Shown here piece after piece: positions 26,195 through 35,740 of a stretch of DNA of 37,626 nt. Each line of letters begins with the position of its first letter. Within the stretch, counting starts at the first letter, position 1. The position numbers and the translations under genes are program-made. The DNA lies in contig NZ_QPJC01000003.1 in the NCBI RefSeq assembly GCF_003337235.1, positions 1-37,626 of the forward strand, given 5' to 3'. Under the pieces are notes generated by a model, which saw nothing but the letters and a program-made list of their open reading frames with translations, had not been told where the DNA came from and ran no database searches. The stretch is from Halopolyspora algeriensis (lineage in GTDB: Bacteria > Actinomycetota > Actinomycetes > Mycobacteriales > Pseudonocardiaceae).

Positions 26195-28846
26195 TCACGC
26201 CTGCGGCAGCGACTCCAATCGGGCGTTGATGCGCTCGATGTCGGCCTGGGCGGCTTCCCGCCGCGACCGGATCTTGTCCACCACCTCGGCCGGGGCCTTG
26301 TCGGTGAACGAGGGATTGTTGAGCTTCTTGTCCGTGCCGTCCAGTTCCTTTTCCGCCGCCGCGAGGTCCTTGGCCAGACGCTTGCGCTCCGCGGCGATGT
26401 CGATGGCACCGGACAGGTCGAGCTCGACGGTCACGTCGCCCGGGGCGAGCCCCACCTCGATCGAGGCCGAGGCGGTGAAGCCCTCCCCCGGCTCGGTGAT
26501 CTTGGCCAGGCTTCGCACCGCCGGGACATGCTCGGCCAGGCCCGCGGCCGGGATTCCGTCGAGATTGGCGGCGACCTTCTGGCCGGGTTTGAGGCCCTGG
26601 TCCGACCGGAACCGGCGGATCTCGGTGATCAGCTTGCGCACCGCGGAGATCCGCTCGGCGGCTCCCTCGTCGGTCTGCCCACCCGTCGGGCTCGGCCAGT
26701 CCGCGACGACCACGGATTCCCGTCCGGTCAGCGCCGTCCACAGCGCCTCGGTGACGAACGGGATCGTCGGGTGCAGCAGCCGCAGCAGCACGTCCAGGAC
26801 GTGCCCGAGCACCGCGCGGGTGTTCTCGGCGCGCCGGCCACCCTCGTCGAGCTGCACCTTCGACAGCTCCACGTACCAGTCGCAGAACTCGTCCCAGGTG
26901 AAGTGGTACAGCGCCTCGGTGGACTTGGCGAACTGGAAGTCCTCCAGAAGTTCCTCCACGTCGGCGGTGAGCGCGTCGGTGCGGTCCAGGACCCAGCGGT
27001 CGGCGTCGGTCAGCTCGGCGCGGTCCGGCAGCGCCCGGGGCACGAAGGCTTCCTTGCCCAGCGCGAACTTGGTGGCGTTGAACAGCTTCGTCACGAAACT
27101 GCGCGATCCCGCAACCCACTCCTCGCTCATCGGCGCGTCGGCACCGGGGTTGGCGCCGCGGGCCAGCGTGAACCGCAGCGCGTCGGTGCCGTAGTCGTCG
27201 ATCCACTGCAACGGGTCGACCGTGTTGCCCGCCGACTTCGACATCTTCTTGCCGTGCGGGTCCCGGACGATGCCGTGCAGGGCGATGACGTTGAACGGCA
27301 CAGCACGGCTCGGGTCACGGTCCTTCATCGCGTACAGCCCGAGCATCATCATCCGGGCGACCCAGAAGAACAGGATGTCGTAGCCGGTGACCAGCACACT
27401 GGTCGGGTAAAACTTGCGCAGGTCGGCGGTGTCGTCGGGCCAGCCCATCGTGGAGAACGGCCACAGGCCCGAGGAGAACCACGTGTCGAGCACGTCCTCG
27501 TCCTGGCGCCAGCCCTCACCGGTGGGCGGCTGTTCGTCCGGGCCGACGCAGACGACCTGCCCGTCCGGCCCGTACCAGATCGGGATCCGGTGGCCCCACC
27601 ACATCTGCCGCGAGATCGCCCAGTCGTGCAGGTTGTCGATCCAGTCGAAGTAGCGCTTGGCCATCTCCGGGGGGTGCACCGCGACCCGGCCGTCGCGCAC
27701 GGCGTCGCCTGCGGCCTGGGCCAGCGGGCCGACCTTGACGAACCACTGCAGCGACAGTCGCGGTTCGATCGGCTCCTTGGAGCGGGAGCTGTGTCCGACG
27801 CTGTGGACGTAGGGACGCTTCTCGGCCACGATCCGGCCCTGCTCGCGCAGCGCCTCGCGCACCGCCACGCGCGCCTCGAAACGATCCATGCCGTCGAAGG
27901 CGGTGCCGGTGCCCGCGATGTGGCCGGTCTCGTCCATGATCGTGGGCATCGGCAGGTCGTGGCGCCTGCCGATCTCGAAGTCGTTGGGGTCGTGGGCCGG
28001 GGTCACCTTGACCGCGCCGCTGCCGAACTCGGGGTCGACGTGCGAGTCGGCGACGACCGGAATCGTGCGGCCGGTCAGCGGCAACTCGATCTCGGTGCCG
28101 ACCAGATGCTCGTAGCGCTCGTCGTCGGGATGCACCGCCACGGCGGTGTCGCCGAGCATGGTCTCGACACGGGTGGTGGCCACCTCGATCGCGTTCTCGC
28201 CCCTGCCGTAGCGCATGGAGACGAGCTCGCCCTCGACCTCCCGGTGCTCGACCTCGATGTCCGAGATCGCCGTGCGCATTTCGGGTGACCAGTTGACCAG
28301 CCGCTCGGCGCGGTAGATCAGGCCGTCGTCATAGAGCTGCTTGAAGATCGTCTGGACCGCCCGCGACAAGCCCTGGTCCATGGTGAAGCGCTCGCGGGTC
28401 CAGTCCACGCCGTCGCCCAGACGGCGCATCTGGGACAGGATCGCCCCGCCGTGCTGCTCCTTCCACTGCCACACCCGTTCGAGGAAGCCCTCGCGGCCGA
28501 GCTCGCGGTGGTCGATGCCCTCCTCGCGAAGCTGCCGCTCGACCAGGGCCTGCACGGCGATGCTGGCGTGGTCCATGCCGGGCAGCCACAGCGCCTCGTA
28601 ACCCTGCATCCGGCGGCGCCGCGTGAGCAGATCCATCAGGGTGTGCTCGTAGGCGTGGCCGATGTGCAGGCTGCCGGTCACGTTGGGGGGCGGGATGACG
28701 AGCGAGAACGGGGGCTTGTCACTGTGCGCGTCGGCGGTGAAGTAGCCCCTGTCCAGCCAGCGCTGGTACAGCTCGGCCTCTACGTCGGCCGGATTCCAGG
28801 TCGACGGGAGTTCACGGGGCTGGGCTGCTGCGCTGGTCTGTGTCAC
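26195..28846 (-). CDS. valS: Valine--tRNA ligase
   Basis: 883 residues, a class I aminoacyl-tRNA synthetase. HIGH is at residues 61-64 after [10 protein letters not shown], and KMSKS is near residue 533 ([14 protein letters not shown]). The CP1 editing domain lies between them (e.g. [21 protein letters not shown]). [21 protein letters not shown] and the anticodon-binding region follow, with a C-terminal coiled coil (about 815-883) that stacks on tRNA. The GTG start lacks a Shine-Dalgarno but has TAGAAT 7 bases upstream. It is divergent from the DinB-like gene. Confidence 0.97.
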   Translation of the reverse strand: MTQTSAAAQPRELPSTWNPADVEAELYQRWLDRGYFTADAHSDKPPFSLVIPPPNVTGSLHIGHAYEHTLMDLLTRRRRMQGYEALWLPGMDHASIAVQALVERQLREEGIDHRELGREGFLERVWQWKEQHGGAILSQMRRLGDGVDWTRERFTMDQGLSRAVQTIFKQLYDDGLIYRAERLVNWSPEMRTAISDIEVEHREVEGELVSMRYGRGENAIEVATTRVETMLGDTAVAVHPDDERYEHLVGTEIELPLTGRTIPVVADSHVDPEFGSGAVKVTPAHDPNDFEIGRRHDLPMPTIMDETGHIAGTGTAFDGMDRFEARVAVREALREQGRIVAEKRPYVHSVGHSSRSKEPIEPRLSLQWFVKVGPLAQAAGDAVRDGRVAVHPPEMAKRYFDWIDNLHDWAISRQMWWGHRIPIWYGPDGQVVCVGPDEQPPTGEGWRQDEDVLDTWFSSGLWPFSTMGWPDDTADLRKFYPTSVLVTGYDILFFWVARMMMLGLYAMKDRDPSRAVPFNVIALHGIVRDPHGKKMSKSAGNTVDPLQWIDDYGTDALRFTLARGANPGADAPMSEEWVAGSRSFVTKLFNATKFALGKEAFVPRALPDRAELTDADRWVLDRTDALTADVEELLEDFQFAKSTEALYHFTWDEFCDWYVELSKVQLDEGGRRAENTRAVLGHVLDVLLRLLHPTIPFVTEALWTALTGRESVVVADWPSPTGGQTDEGAAERISAVRKLITEIRRFRSDQGLKPGQKVAANLDGIPAAGLAEHVPAVRSLAKITEPGEGFTASASIEVGLAPGDVTVELDLSGAIDIAAERKRLAKDLAAAEKELDGTDKKLNNPSFTDKAPAEVVDKIRSRREAAQADIERINARLESLPQA

Positions 28847-28853
28847 GGGGGGA

Positions 28854-28859
28854 ATTCTA
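28854..28859 (-). promoter_or_regulatory. Candidate -10 element of a leaderless valS promoter
   Basis: TAGAAT on the minus strand ends 7 bases before the valS GTG, so transcription would begin at or next to the start codon. No good -35 is seen at the usual spacing. Confidence 0.45.
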
Positions 28860-28932
28860 CGAACCGGCTTTGATCCCTTGTGCGGTGCTCACCCTTGCCG
28901 CGTCCGACCGGGTGGGGAAAGATCCGGAAGCC

Positions 28933-29610
28933 ATGGCTCCGACGATCCTCGACCGGGTCCGCGGCGGACACCACCACCTGCTGGACCAGGTCGGCGAACT
29001 GGAAACGGCCGAACTCCGGCAGTCGTCCCGGCTGCCCGGCTGGTCCCGCGCGCACGTGGTCGCCCATCTCGCGCACAACGCCCGGATGCTCACGCGGGTG
29101 ACCAGGCACGCGTTGCGAGGAGAACTCGTCGAGCCCTATCCCGACGGCGATCGCGACTCGGCGATCGAGCGGGACTCGGCACTGGATGCCACTGCCCTCG
29201 TCGAGCTGCTCACCTCCGCGCAGTCGGAGCTGGAGATCACCTGGGATTCGCTGGCCGAGCGGGATTGGCAACGGTCGGTCCGGTTCCGCAACGGCACGGT
29301 GCACGACCTGTTGCTGTGCCGGTGGCGGGAGAACGAGATCCACACCGTCGACCTCGCCCTGGGCCGCACCGAGGAGTTCTGGTCGCCGGAGTTCTGCGAG
29401 CACGCCCTCGATTTCCTCGCCCCGCGGTTGGAGGGCAGCGACGTGCTGCTGGTTCCCGGCGATCTGTCCCGGACCTGGACGTTCGGCGACGGCTCCACCG
29501 GAACCGTGCGCGGACCGGTCCACACCATCGCCTGCTGGATGGCCGGCCGCACCCCTCAGGAGAAGCCGGCCTGCGACGGGACGTTCCCCGACCTCGGCCC
29601 CTGGCCGTGA
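28933..29610 (+). CDS. Maleylpyruvate isomerase family mycothiol-dependent-type (DinB-like) protein
   Basis: 225 residues with a DinB-like four-helix N-terminal domain. GWSRAHVVAHLAHNARML (about residues 37-54) carries the metal-site His residues, and ENEIHTVDLALG (about 135-146) supplies the later His. A C-terminal MDMPI-like domain follows (LVPGDLSRTWTFGDGSTGTVRGPVHTIACWMAGR). Family members use mycothiol in isomerisation or detoxification; the actual substrate is unknown. ATG 28933 is where homology starts. Divergent from valS. Confidence 0.82.
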   Translation: MAPTILDRVRGGHHHLLDQVGELETAELRQSSRLPGWSRAHVVAHLAHNARMLTRVTRHALRGELVEPYPDGDRDSAIERDSALDATALVELLTSAQSELEITWDSLAERDWQRSVRFRNGTVHDLLLCRWRENEIHTVDLALGRTEEFWSPEFCEHALDFLAPRLEGSDVLLVPGDLSRTWTFGDGSTGTVRGPVHTIACWMAGRTPQEKPACDGTFPDLGPWP

Positions 29611-29643
29611 GGGCCCCTGCAGACCTCCGGGTGAAACCGCTCC

Positions 29644-30261
29644 TTACTCGCACTGCCAGCAGAAACGCCCCTGTCCGGTGTTCTCGTCGAGGAAGGCGTA
29701 GCCCACGCCGTCCTCGCCGAAGCTCACGTCGAACGGCAGGTCGTCGGTGCTGTCCAGCTGCAGCACGAACCTCCAGGTGCCGGGTTCGTCCGGGGTTTCC
29801 TCGTCCTGCAGCCAGCGCGGGGTTCCCCACAGCCTGCTGGCGAAGTCGTTCACGTCGTCGGCGCCGTTCGCTTCGGAAGCCGCCGGATGCGGAGTGAGCT
29901 CGACACGGTGGTCCGGGCCGAACGTCGGGCCGCTGCGAATGCCCGCGACCCGGTGGAATTCGGCGGGCTCACCCGGTTGCGCGAAGAAAGCGTTCTCGCC
30001 CCCACGCGGCTCGGAGGTGTCCGTGACGTCGTCCTCGTCGAAGTTCTCGGTGAGGAACAGGTAGGCGAGCCGCACCGGGTCTCCGAGCAACCGGATCTGC
30101 CCGAGGAACCGCATCGGTCTGCCGGACTCGGCCGACAGCGGCCACATCGGACCGTCCAGCCAGACCGGCTGGCCGCCGAATTTCGTGATCGGCTCCCGGA
30201 TCGGCTCGTCCGCCTCGACGAACCGGAGATCCTGCCGGGCCGGGGTGGTGCTGCTGGGCAT
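29644..30261 (-). CDS. DUF1963 (YwqG-like) family protein
   Basis: 205 residues. The family pattern ITKFGGQPVWLDGPMWPLS followed by GRPMRFLGQIRL (about residues 25-60) and later RVELTPHP, WRFVLQLDSTDDLPFDVSFGEDGVGYAFLD and a terminal FCWQCE matches DUF1963 proteins, soluble proteins of unknown function. It converges with the DinB-like gene and is divergent from the short-chain dehydrogenase. Confidence 0.8.
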   Translation of the reverse strand: MPSSTTPARQDLRFVEADEPIREPITKFGGQPVWLDGPMWPLSAESGRPMRFLGQIRLLGDPVRLAYLFLTENFDEDDVTDTSEPRGGENAFFAQPGEPAEFHRVAGIRSGPTFGPDHRVELTPHPAASEANGADDVNDFASRLWGTPRWLQDEETPDEPGTWRFVLQLDSTDDLPFDVSFGEDGVGYAFLDENTGQGRFCWQCE

Positions 30262-30510
30262 CGCTGTCCTCACTGGTGTTTCGACGATCACCCGACGATA
30301 CCCATCCCGCCCGGCACGAAAGACCACTTCGCCGCTACGGCTCGGCATCGATCCGGTGGATGGCTGCGGTGCCTTGCCGACCGAGCGCGCCCCGGAGCAA
30401 CCGGGCGGGCACTCGTCACCGTGATTCCGTGACCGCGCATACCCGTGCGCGCCTGGGTAGGCTCCGGCGCAGCGGCTGAACTCGGATCCGAAGGACGGGA
30501 GGCGCAGGCC

Positions 30511-31347
30511 ATGACCAGTGCCGACGGGCAGGTCGTGTTCATCACCGGCTCGACGAGCGGGCTGGGCAGGAAACTCGCCGAGCGGCTCGCCTCCGAGGGC
30601 GCCGGTGTGGTGCTGCACGGGCGCAGCAGTGAGCGTTGCGAGTCCACGGTGCAGGAGATCCAGGAGGCGACGGGCAGCGACCGTCTCCCCTATCACGTCG
30701 CGAATCTCGCCTCGCTGGCCGAGGTACGCCGGCTCGCCGACGAGGTGCGCGAGCAGCACGGCCGGCTCGACGTTCTCGTCAACAACGCAGGCGCCGGGGG
30801 TGGTCCCGCGGAGGAGGGCACGCGGGAAATCAGCGAGGACGGCTACGAGCTGCGGTTCGCGATCAACCACCTCGCGCATTATCTGCTGACTCACCGGCTG
30901 CTGCCGCTGCTGCGCTCCTCCGCTCCCGCGCGGGTGGTCAATGTCGCCTCCGGCGCCCAGGAGGCGATCGACTTCGACGATGTGCAGCTGGAACGCGACT
31001 ACAGCTCCTCGCGAGCCTACACGCAGAGCAAGCTCGCGCAGGTGATGTTCACGTTCGACCTGGCCGAGGCGCTGAATGCCGACGAGGTCACGATCAACAG
31101 CCTGCATCCCGCGTCGCTGATGGACACCAAGATGGCGCAGCGGTGGTACGGAAGCGCGATGACCTCGGTGGAAGAGGGCGTGGCGGCAACACACCGGCTG
31201 GTCACCGATCCCGAACTGGCCGGGGTCACCGGGCGGTACTTCAGCGGGCAGCAGGAAGCGCGCGCCCACGAGCAGGCCTACGACGCCGAGGCGCGCAGGA
31301 GGCTCCGCGAGCTCTCCGAGCAACTGACCTCTCAGGCCGTCGGGTGA
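30511..31347 (+). CDS. Short-chain dehydrogenase/reductase (SDR)
   Basis: 278 residues. The cofactor motif TGSTSGLG (about 13-20) precedes HGRSSER, which favours NADP. NNAGAG, the Ser in VVNVASGAQE and the catalytic YTQSK follow in the correct order. It resembles retinol-dehydrogenase-like SDRs; the substrate is unknown. GGGAGG lies 8 bases before the ATG. A strong hairpin terminator lies downstream. Confidence 0.88.
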   Translation: MTSADGQVVFITGSTSGLGRKLAERLASEGAGVVLHGRSSERCESTVQEIQEATGSDRLPYHVANLASLAEVRRLADEVREQHGRLDVLVNNAGAGGGPAEEGTREISEDGYELRFAINHLAHYLLTHRLLPLLRSSAPARVVNVASGAQEAIDFDDVQLERDYSSSRAYTQSKLAQVMFTFDLAEALNADEVTINSLHPASLMDTKMAQRWYGSAMTSVEEGVAATHRLVTDPELAGVTGRYFSGQQEARAHEQAYDAEARRRLRELSEQLTSQAVG

Positions 31348-31359
31348 TCGCCGACAGGG

Positions 31360-31503
31360 CTCGGCGCGACCAAGGACGCTGCCCTGCGCACCGTTTTCCA
31401 CATCGGTCCGGATCGGACCGTGGAAAACGTCCGCGATGAGAGAGACCGCCGGATTGTCGAGTCCATGTCCGAGGAGGAACGCGCCGATCGATCGTCTACT
31501 CGC
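31360..31503 (+). pseudogene. Decayed copy of the mazE-like antitoxin gene
   Basis: The frame reads LGATKDAALRTVFHIGPDRT then VENVRDERDRRIVESMSEEE. It aligns without gaps to VGTTKAAVLRTAFHIGLDRI and VETAQDEGYRRLAESMTEEE in the intact antitoxin at 36831-37139. The first half of the gene and the start are missing, and the frame drifts into unrelated sequence after RSST. No toxin follows. It is therefore a truncated paralogue about 5.6 kb from the intact gene and on the same strand. Confidence 0.75.
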
Positions 31504-31535
31504 GGCATGCTCCTGTTCACCTGCTCTGAACGCGT

Positions 31536-31571
31536 CCGGAGGGGACAGCATCTCTCGACTGTCCCCTCCGG
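31536..31571. terminator. Bidirectional hairpin terminator
   Basis: Perfect 13-base stem (CCGGAGGGGACAG/CTGTCCCCTCCGG) with a 10-base loop between the SDR side and the convergent AMIN-like gene. Confidence 0.65.
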
Positions 31572-31598
31572 GTGAGCGGTTCTGCGGTTGTGCTGCGG

Positions 31599-32540
31599 TC
31601 AGCTCGCGTTGAAGGTGACCGTCGCCTCGGCACGGGTGCAGGTGTAGTCGTAGCTCGTCATCTGACCACTGTCGTCCCGCTCGACCCGGCAGGAGAACCC
31701 GCCGGACGTGCCGTAGGGCTCACCGAGGTTCCCCTCGGCGGCCGCGGCCACATCCCGGGCCTTGTCGCAGCCCACGCCCGTGGCGGTGATGCCGAAAGCA
31801 CCGTGGTCGCTTTGCGGGGTGAACGCCACGTCGCCGCACTCGCGGGTCACCGGCTCGTCCGAGGTGCAGTTCGGCGTGCCGACGTCGACCACGACGGCGC
31901 TGTTGCGGGTGGTGACCTCGAACCAGGGCCGCACCGGAGCACCGTGGCAGCTGTTCACGCCGATCGCGGCTTCCTGGACCTTCTCGAATCCGCCCAGGTA
32001 GCGCACCTCGGCCACGTTCGGCAGGTCCGCCTCGACGACCTTCCGCACGCTTGCGCTCGCGGTCGCGGGCGAGAAACTCGTCTTGAGGAAGAGCTGGCCT
32101 TCCATCTCGACCGGTTTGCCGGATCCGGGTCTGCGCGGGTAGTCCTCCAGCCATGTCTGGGTGTCGTCCGGCAACCGCTTGCCGCCCTGGGTGCCGGAGA
32201 AGTGGAAGACGACCCGGTCGTAGGAGTCGTCGCCGGACTTGACCTCGATTCCGGTCAGCGTGGCCGGGTTCCGTGCGGGCGGTTGCTGGGCGGCCGGTTG
32301 TTGCCGGGAGCTGGTGGCCTGCCGGGCAGCGTGCTGCCGGTCCGTACTCGGCCGTGCCTGCGTGGTGCCCGTCTGCGTGGTGCTTGCCTGCGCCACAGCG
32401 TGAGAAGGCGGTCCGGAAGGATCCGGCGGAGCGTTCTCGGAACCCTGGGGCAGCGCGGTGCCCGCACCCCACCCGGCCAGCGGAACCACCAGCGCAGCGG
32501 CCGTTCCTGCCATCAACATCCGAGGTGAACGGAGCTTCAT
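31599..32540 (-). CDS. Secreted AMIN-like domain protein
   Basis: 313 residues. A signal peptide (basic MKLRSPR, then a hydrophobic core to about residue 28) is followed by a Gln/Ala/Pro/Thr-rich linker (about 35-92). An AMIN-like domain follows (LTGIEVKSGDDSYDRVVFHFSG, WLEDYPRRPGSGKP, and LPNVAEVRYLGGFEKVQEAAIGV). The C-terminal 100 residues hold seven Cys residues, probably disulfide-bonded outside the cell. The function is unknown; AMIN-type folds often bind cell-wall polymers. GTGAGGA precedes the ATG. Confidence 0.78.
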   Translation of the reverse strand: MKLRSPRMLMAGTAAALVVPLAGWGAGTALPQGSENAPPDPSGPPSHAVAQASTTQTGTTQARPSTDRQHAARQATSSRQQPAAQQPPARNPATLTGIEVKSGDDSYDRVVFHFSGTQGGKRLPDDTQTWLEDYPRRPGSGKPVEMEGQLFLKTSFSPATASASVRKVVEADLPNVAEVRYLGGFEKVQEAAIGVNSCHGAPVRPWFEVTTRNSAVVVDVGTPNCTSDEPVTRECGDVAFTPQSDHGAFGITATGVGCDKARDVAAAAEGNLGEPYGTSGGFSCRVERDDSGQMTSYDYTCTRAEATVTFNAS

Positions 32541-32755
32541 GGTCCTCACCCTTTCCCGTCTCGGGTGTTCGTCCTTACACCCTGGGAGACGTGCGGACTC
32601 CGCGCCGGGTTGAGAAGTTCGGTTCCACGCGATAACGGTCGCGACAGCGAATGCGTGCAATACCAAGCTATCGGCACCGCCTGGCGGTGTTCCGCCGGTG
32701 GCGACGAGAGCCGGTGCACAGGAGGCAAAGCCGAACCGCTATCGGCCGGACCGAC

Positions 32756-34135
32756 TCACTGCCCGGTCGTGGAGTCGGGCGAGCTGTACGGACTCCGTTG
32801 CGATCGAGACCGGGCAGCACCGATGGCGAGGATGGTGAGCACGATGCTGCGGAAGGTCGTGATCAACGCACCGATCACGAGTGGGAGCACGAGAATCCCC
32901 AGCCATCTCGGAGTGCTCTGCCGGTATTTGGGCTGCCACTCGCTACCACTGCCCATATACACGGGGATCCGTTTCCCGACATCGGACGCACCGAACTGCG
33001 AAAATTCCCTGCCGTAGCGATTCGGCCGGTCCTCGAATCCTTCCTTGGGAGTGACCATGCCCTTGCAGGACGAGCGCAGTCCCAGCACCGTCCAGTTCGG
33101 CTCACACGACTCCAGGACGAGATGACCGCTGACCGATCGAATATCGCTGCCGCCGTGCTCTCCGGCGATGACCATCCCGTAGCCGAAGTAGGTCGCATAG
33201 GCCAGTACTGCGGCAGCACCCCAGGACCGCCAGAGGGACTTCCCGGAGATATGCGGCCGAGCAGCAACTCGCTCGCCCGTCGTTCTTGCCGTCGCCTCCG
33301 GGCCGGGCGCCGTACTCTCCGGTTGCTCCTCGGCATTGCTACGGCCTCGTACCTTGTTGCCCGCGATCGCGACACCACGCACCACAGCTCGTGCCAGGAA
33401 GAGGTACCAGAACAGGAACGCGAACAGCGCCAGCACACCGATCAGCAGCTCGGCGAGCATCGGCGGCTCGTTCGCTGTCACCCCTTTCCAGGTACGCCCC
33501 CGAATCCCCTCGAACGAGTCGAACACGTCGACGGTCCGACCGACGTCCGTCCGGTCGAACCGGGAGAACCACGCATCGTAGTGCACTTTTTCGCCGTGCT
33601 GGAAATGCCCTTCCAACGGGGTGATGGTCCCGGTGCAACGGGACCGCAGTCCCAGTACGGTCCAGTTCGGTTCGCAGGACTCCACCACGAGACGCCCCTC
33701 GGCAGGCGAGGTGTCCGAATGGTTGTTGGCCAGAAAGGCGCCGTAGTCGAAATACGCCGCGTAGGTCAGTACCACCGCCAAGGTGAAGGGTTGCCACAGG
33801 GGCAATTTGTGCGCCGGTTTCCCCGGGTCCCTTCTCAGGGCCAGCATGAATCGCGAGAATCCGCGCCGCGTGGAGGACTCGGGAACCCTCGACTTCCACC
33901 ACAGGTGCACTCCCCGTGCGAGCTGCCAGAGCCCGGCGATGGCCAGCCCCATCGTCAGGAACACCAGCGCCACCCCGGCATATCGGAATGCGGCACTGTG
34001 CAGACCGTTCTCTCCCGCCATGAGTTGAGCCGCATACCCGTCGATCAGTGCGAGCAGCAGGCAGATACCGCCGTTGCGCAAGCAGCGGCGAATTCCCCTC
34101 GGTACAGCATCTTCCGCTTCGGTGCTACTGGTCAC
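32756..34135 (-). CDS. Membrane protein with an internally duplicated TM-plus-Cys module
   Basis: 459 residues of no family I can name. Hydrophobic segments lie near 22-40, 54-72, 116-134, 228-250, 305-323 and 410-440. Residues about 117-205 and 305-393 are two copies of the same module: a YATYFGYG-like helix, then an outer domain containing the identical ESCEPNWTVLGLR (152-164 and 342-354), then a second Cys 13 residues after the first, and a DVGR/DVGK turn. Each module could form one disulfide. The GTG start overlaps the end of the helical protein gene by 11 bases, so it belongs to that type VII-associated operon. Confidence 0.8.
   Translation of the reverse strand: MTSSTEAEDAVPRGIRRCLRNGGICLLLALIDGYAAQLMAGENGLHSAAFRYAGVALVFLTMGLAIAGLWQLARGVHLWWKSRVPESSTRRGFSRFMLALRRDPGKPAHKLPLWQPFTLAVVLTYAAYFDYGAFLANNHSDTSPAEGRLVVESCEPNWTVLGLRSRCTGTITPLEGHFQHGEKVHYDAWFSRFDRTDVGRTVDVFDSFEGIRGRTWKGVTANEPPMLAELLIGVLALFAFLFWYLFLARAVVRGVAIAGNKVRGRSNAEEQPESTAPGPEATARTTGERVAARPHISGKSLWRSWGAAAVLAYATYFGYGMVIAGEHGGSDIRSVSGHLVLESCEPNWTVLGLRSSCKGMVTPKEGFEDRPNRYGREFSQFGASDVGKRIPVYMGSGSEWQPKYRQSTPRWLGILVLPLVIGALITTFRSIVLTILAIGAARSRSQRSPYSSPDSTTGQ
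33074..33112. repeat. Second copy of the duplicated module core (partner at 33644-33682)
   Basis: These 39 bases encode the same 13 residues as 33644-33682 with only a few silent changes, marking the internal duplication in the membrane protein gene. Confidence 0.8.
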
Positions 34136-35432
34136 GTTCGCCCCGAACCTCTCTGGTTTTCGATTCGTGGGGTTTCTCCGACGGCTGCCCCTCTTCAGGA
34201 TTTCCCTCTTCTTGCCAGAACGCCTTGTTGTACTCCTTCAACCCTTCCTTGCCCGCAGACACGGCATCACCGACCCAAGGCTTGACATTGCCCAGATCAC
34301 TGAATGATGGCTTGTGCTGGCCGAGGTCGCCCGTCGCTGCCCTGACCCAGTTCCCGCCGTCGAAAGCGCTCTTGTTCAGGTGGGTGTCCGTCTGGTCGAC
34401 GACCTTGCCGAGCCTGGTATTGGCCAGAGGGCCGCCTTCCTCATCCCATCGGTCGGCAGTGGCTCGCATGTTCTCCGCGCGAGTATCGGCGGAGTTCGTG
34501 ACGTCGTCCACCCGCTGGTTTCGCGCATCCAGGCCCTGCCCCTGGAACCAGTCACCGAGTGCATCACGGCTGTCCGCCTTGGCACGTGCCTCGGCCGCCA
34601 TGTGCTCTTCCTTCATCTTGAGCCGACCGTCGAACCCGCTGTCGGAGCGACTCCTGCTGGTTGCCGCCAGGTCGTCGGCACGCTTCCGCAGAGTGTCCGC
34701 AGACGACTTGGCCAGCCCGCCCAGCTTGTCGAGAGCGGCGAACAACTTCTTCAAGTGCTGTGCGATTCGCCCCGCGATCTCGACGGCTTTCGACACAGCT
34801 CGCGCGATGAAGGCGGCCACGGAGCCGCCGAACGTGAACCAGCTCGACGCGGCCGCAGCAGTACCCCAGGCAATCAGCGTGCCCACCATCTCGGCAATCA
34901 GGTCCCGGATCAGTGCACGAGTGGAGGCGACGAAAACACCGGCGAGCTTGACCTTGTTCGAGACCGAGCTGGAAGCGACTTCGGCATTCCTGATGTGCTC
35001 GAAGAGGTTGGACGCCGATCCCCGATACGCAGCCCCGGACTGCCCTCGCCACTCCGTGACCTGCGTCAGTGAACTCTTGTACTGTTCGGCCACCTCACCG
35101 AGATGCTTCGAGATATTGCTCCACGTATTGGCGGCGGCCTCGATCGCAGGCGGATCACCCGCCAAGGCATCGAACGGTTCACGAACCCACTCGACGTTCT
35201 CGATGACCCACCCGACCACGGAGGACGCCAGCGTGGCCAGAGGATCCGTCAGGAAGCCGGCGGCATCCAACGCCATACCGGCACCGTCGATGGCCAGTTG
35301 AGTCTCATCGACCTGGGCACCCTGATGAAAGACATTCTCGATATTGGCTGCGAAATCCTCGGCTCCGTCCAAGGGGCCGGCGCCGGTGAACGTCTTGTCC
35401 TCGACCTTGATGTCGGCTTGCAGGTCGTCCAT
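34125..35432 (-). CDS. Large helical WXG100-like putative type VII secretion substrate
   Basis: 435 residues. After an N-terminal 75 residues, the segment GDPPAIEAAANTWSNISKHLGEVAEQYKSSLTQVTEWRGQSGAAYR (about 91-137) is a WXG100/CpnT-N-like helical hairpin with WRG at the turn. A mildly hydrophobic region (about 165-225) and long charged helices (240-330) follow. The C-terminus is polar and Glu/Pro-rich, with no recognisable toxin domain. ATG 35432 overlaps the preceding gene's TGA (TGATG). It follows EbfC-like and EspC-like genes, supporting a type VII link. No EccC/EccD genes are in the window. Confidence 0.75.
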   Translation of the reverse strand: MDDLQADIKVEDKTFTGAGPLDGAEDFAANIENVFHQGAQVDETQLAIDGAGMALDAAGFLTDPLATLASSVVGWVIENVEWVREPFDALAGDPPAIEAAANTWSNISKHLGEVAEQYKSSLTQVTEWRGQSGAAYRGSASNLFEHIRNAEVASSSVSNKVKLAGVFVASTRALIRDLIAEMVGTLIAWGTAAAASSWFTFGGSVAAFIARAVSKAVEIAGRIAQHLKKLFAALDKLGGLAKSSADTLRKRADDLAATSRSRSDSGFDGRLKMKEEHMAAEARAKADSRDALGDWFQGQGLDARNQRVDDVTNSADTRAENMRATADRWDEEGGPLANTRLGKVVDQTDTHLNKSAFDGGNWVRAATGDLGQHKPSFSDLGNVKPWVGDAVSAGKEGLKEYNKAFWQEEGNPEEGQPSEKPHESKTREVRGERDQ

Positions 35433-35740
35433 CAACGCATCCCCTCGAATCTGGCGACGGCCTCGTCGTCGCGGTCCCGGAACTCCTGGGCGGCTTCTTT
35501 CACCTTGTTCCCACTGTCTTCCAACGACTGCGGGAGCTGTCCCAGCAACCTCTCCGCGGAAGCACGCTCTTCCTCGAAAATGGAGGTCCAGAACTGGCAG
35601 AGCACCCCCATCACGTCCGGTCCGAGCTCCACCGAGGCAGCGGCCTCGTGCGCCTTGTCCAGGGCCGCGGTGATCTCTCCGGCCAGGTGCTTGCCGTGGG
35701 CGTCCATGGCGTCGGTGTTGGTGTGGATGCCGCCACTCAT
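35432..35740 (-). CDS. EspC-like type VII secretion target protein
   Basis: 102 residues, almost entirely helical. It opens with IHTNTDAMDAHGKHLAGEITAALDKA, has a central hydrophobic GVLCQFWTSIFEEE and ends in a long charged helix. Size and pattern fit the ESX-1 EspC/WXG100-like type VII secretion targets. The start overlaps the EbfC-like stop by 4 bases (ATGA), and its stop overlaps the next start. Confidence 0.75.
   Translation of the reverse strand: MSGGIHTNTDAMDAHGKHLAGEITAALDKAHEAAASVELGPDVMGVLCQFWTSIFEEERASAERLLGQLPQSLEDSGNKVKEAAQEFRDRDDEAVARFEGMR

Noticed and set aside
25061-28288. Very long open frame opposite folC and valS
   Set aside because: Spans two well-supported genes on the other strand and has no recognisable domain; a GC-driven shadow.
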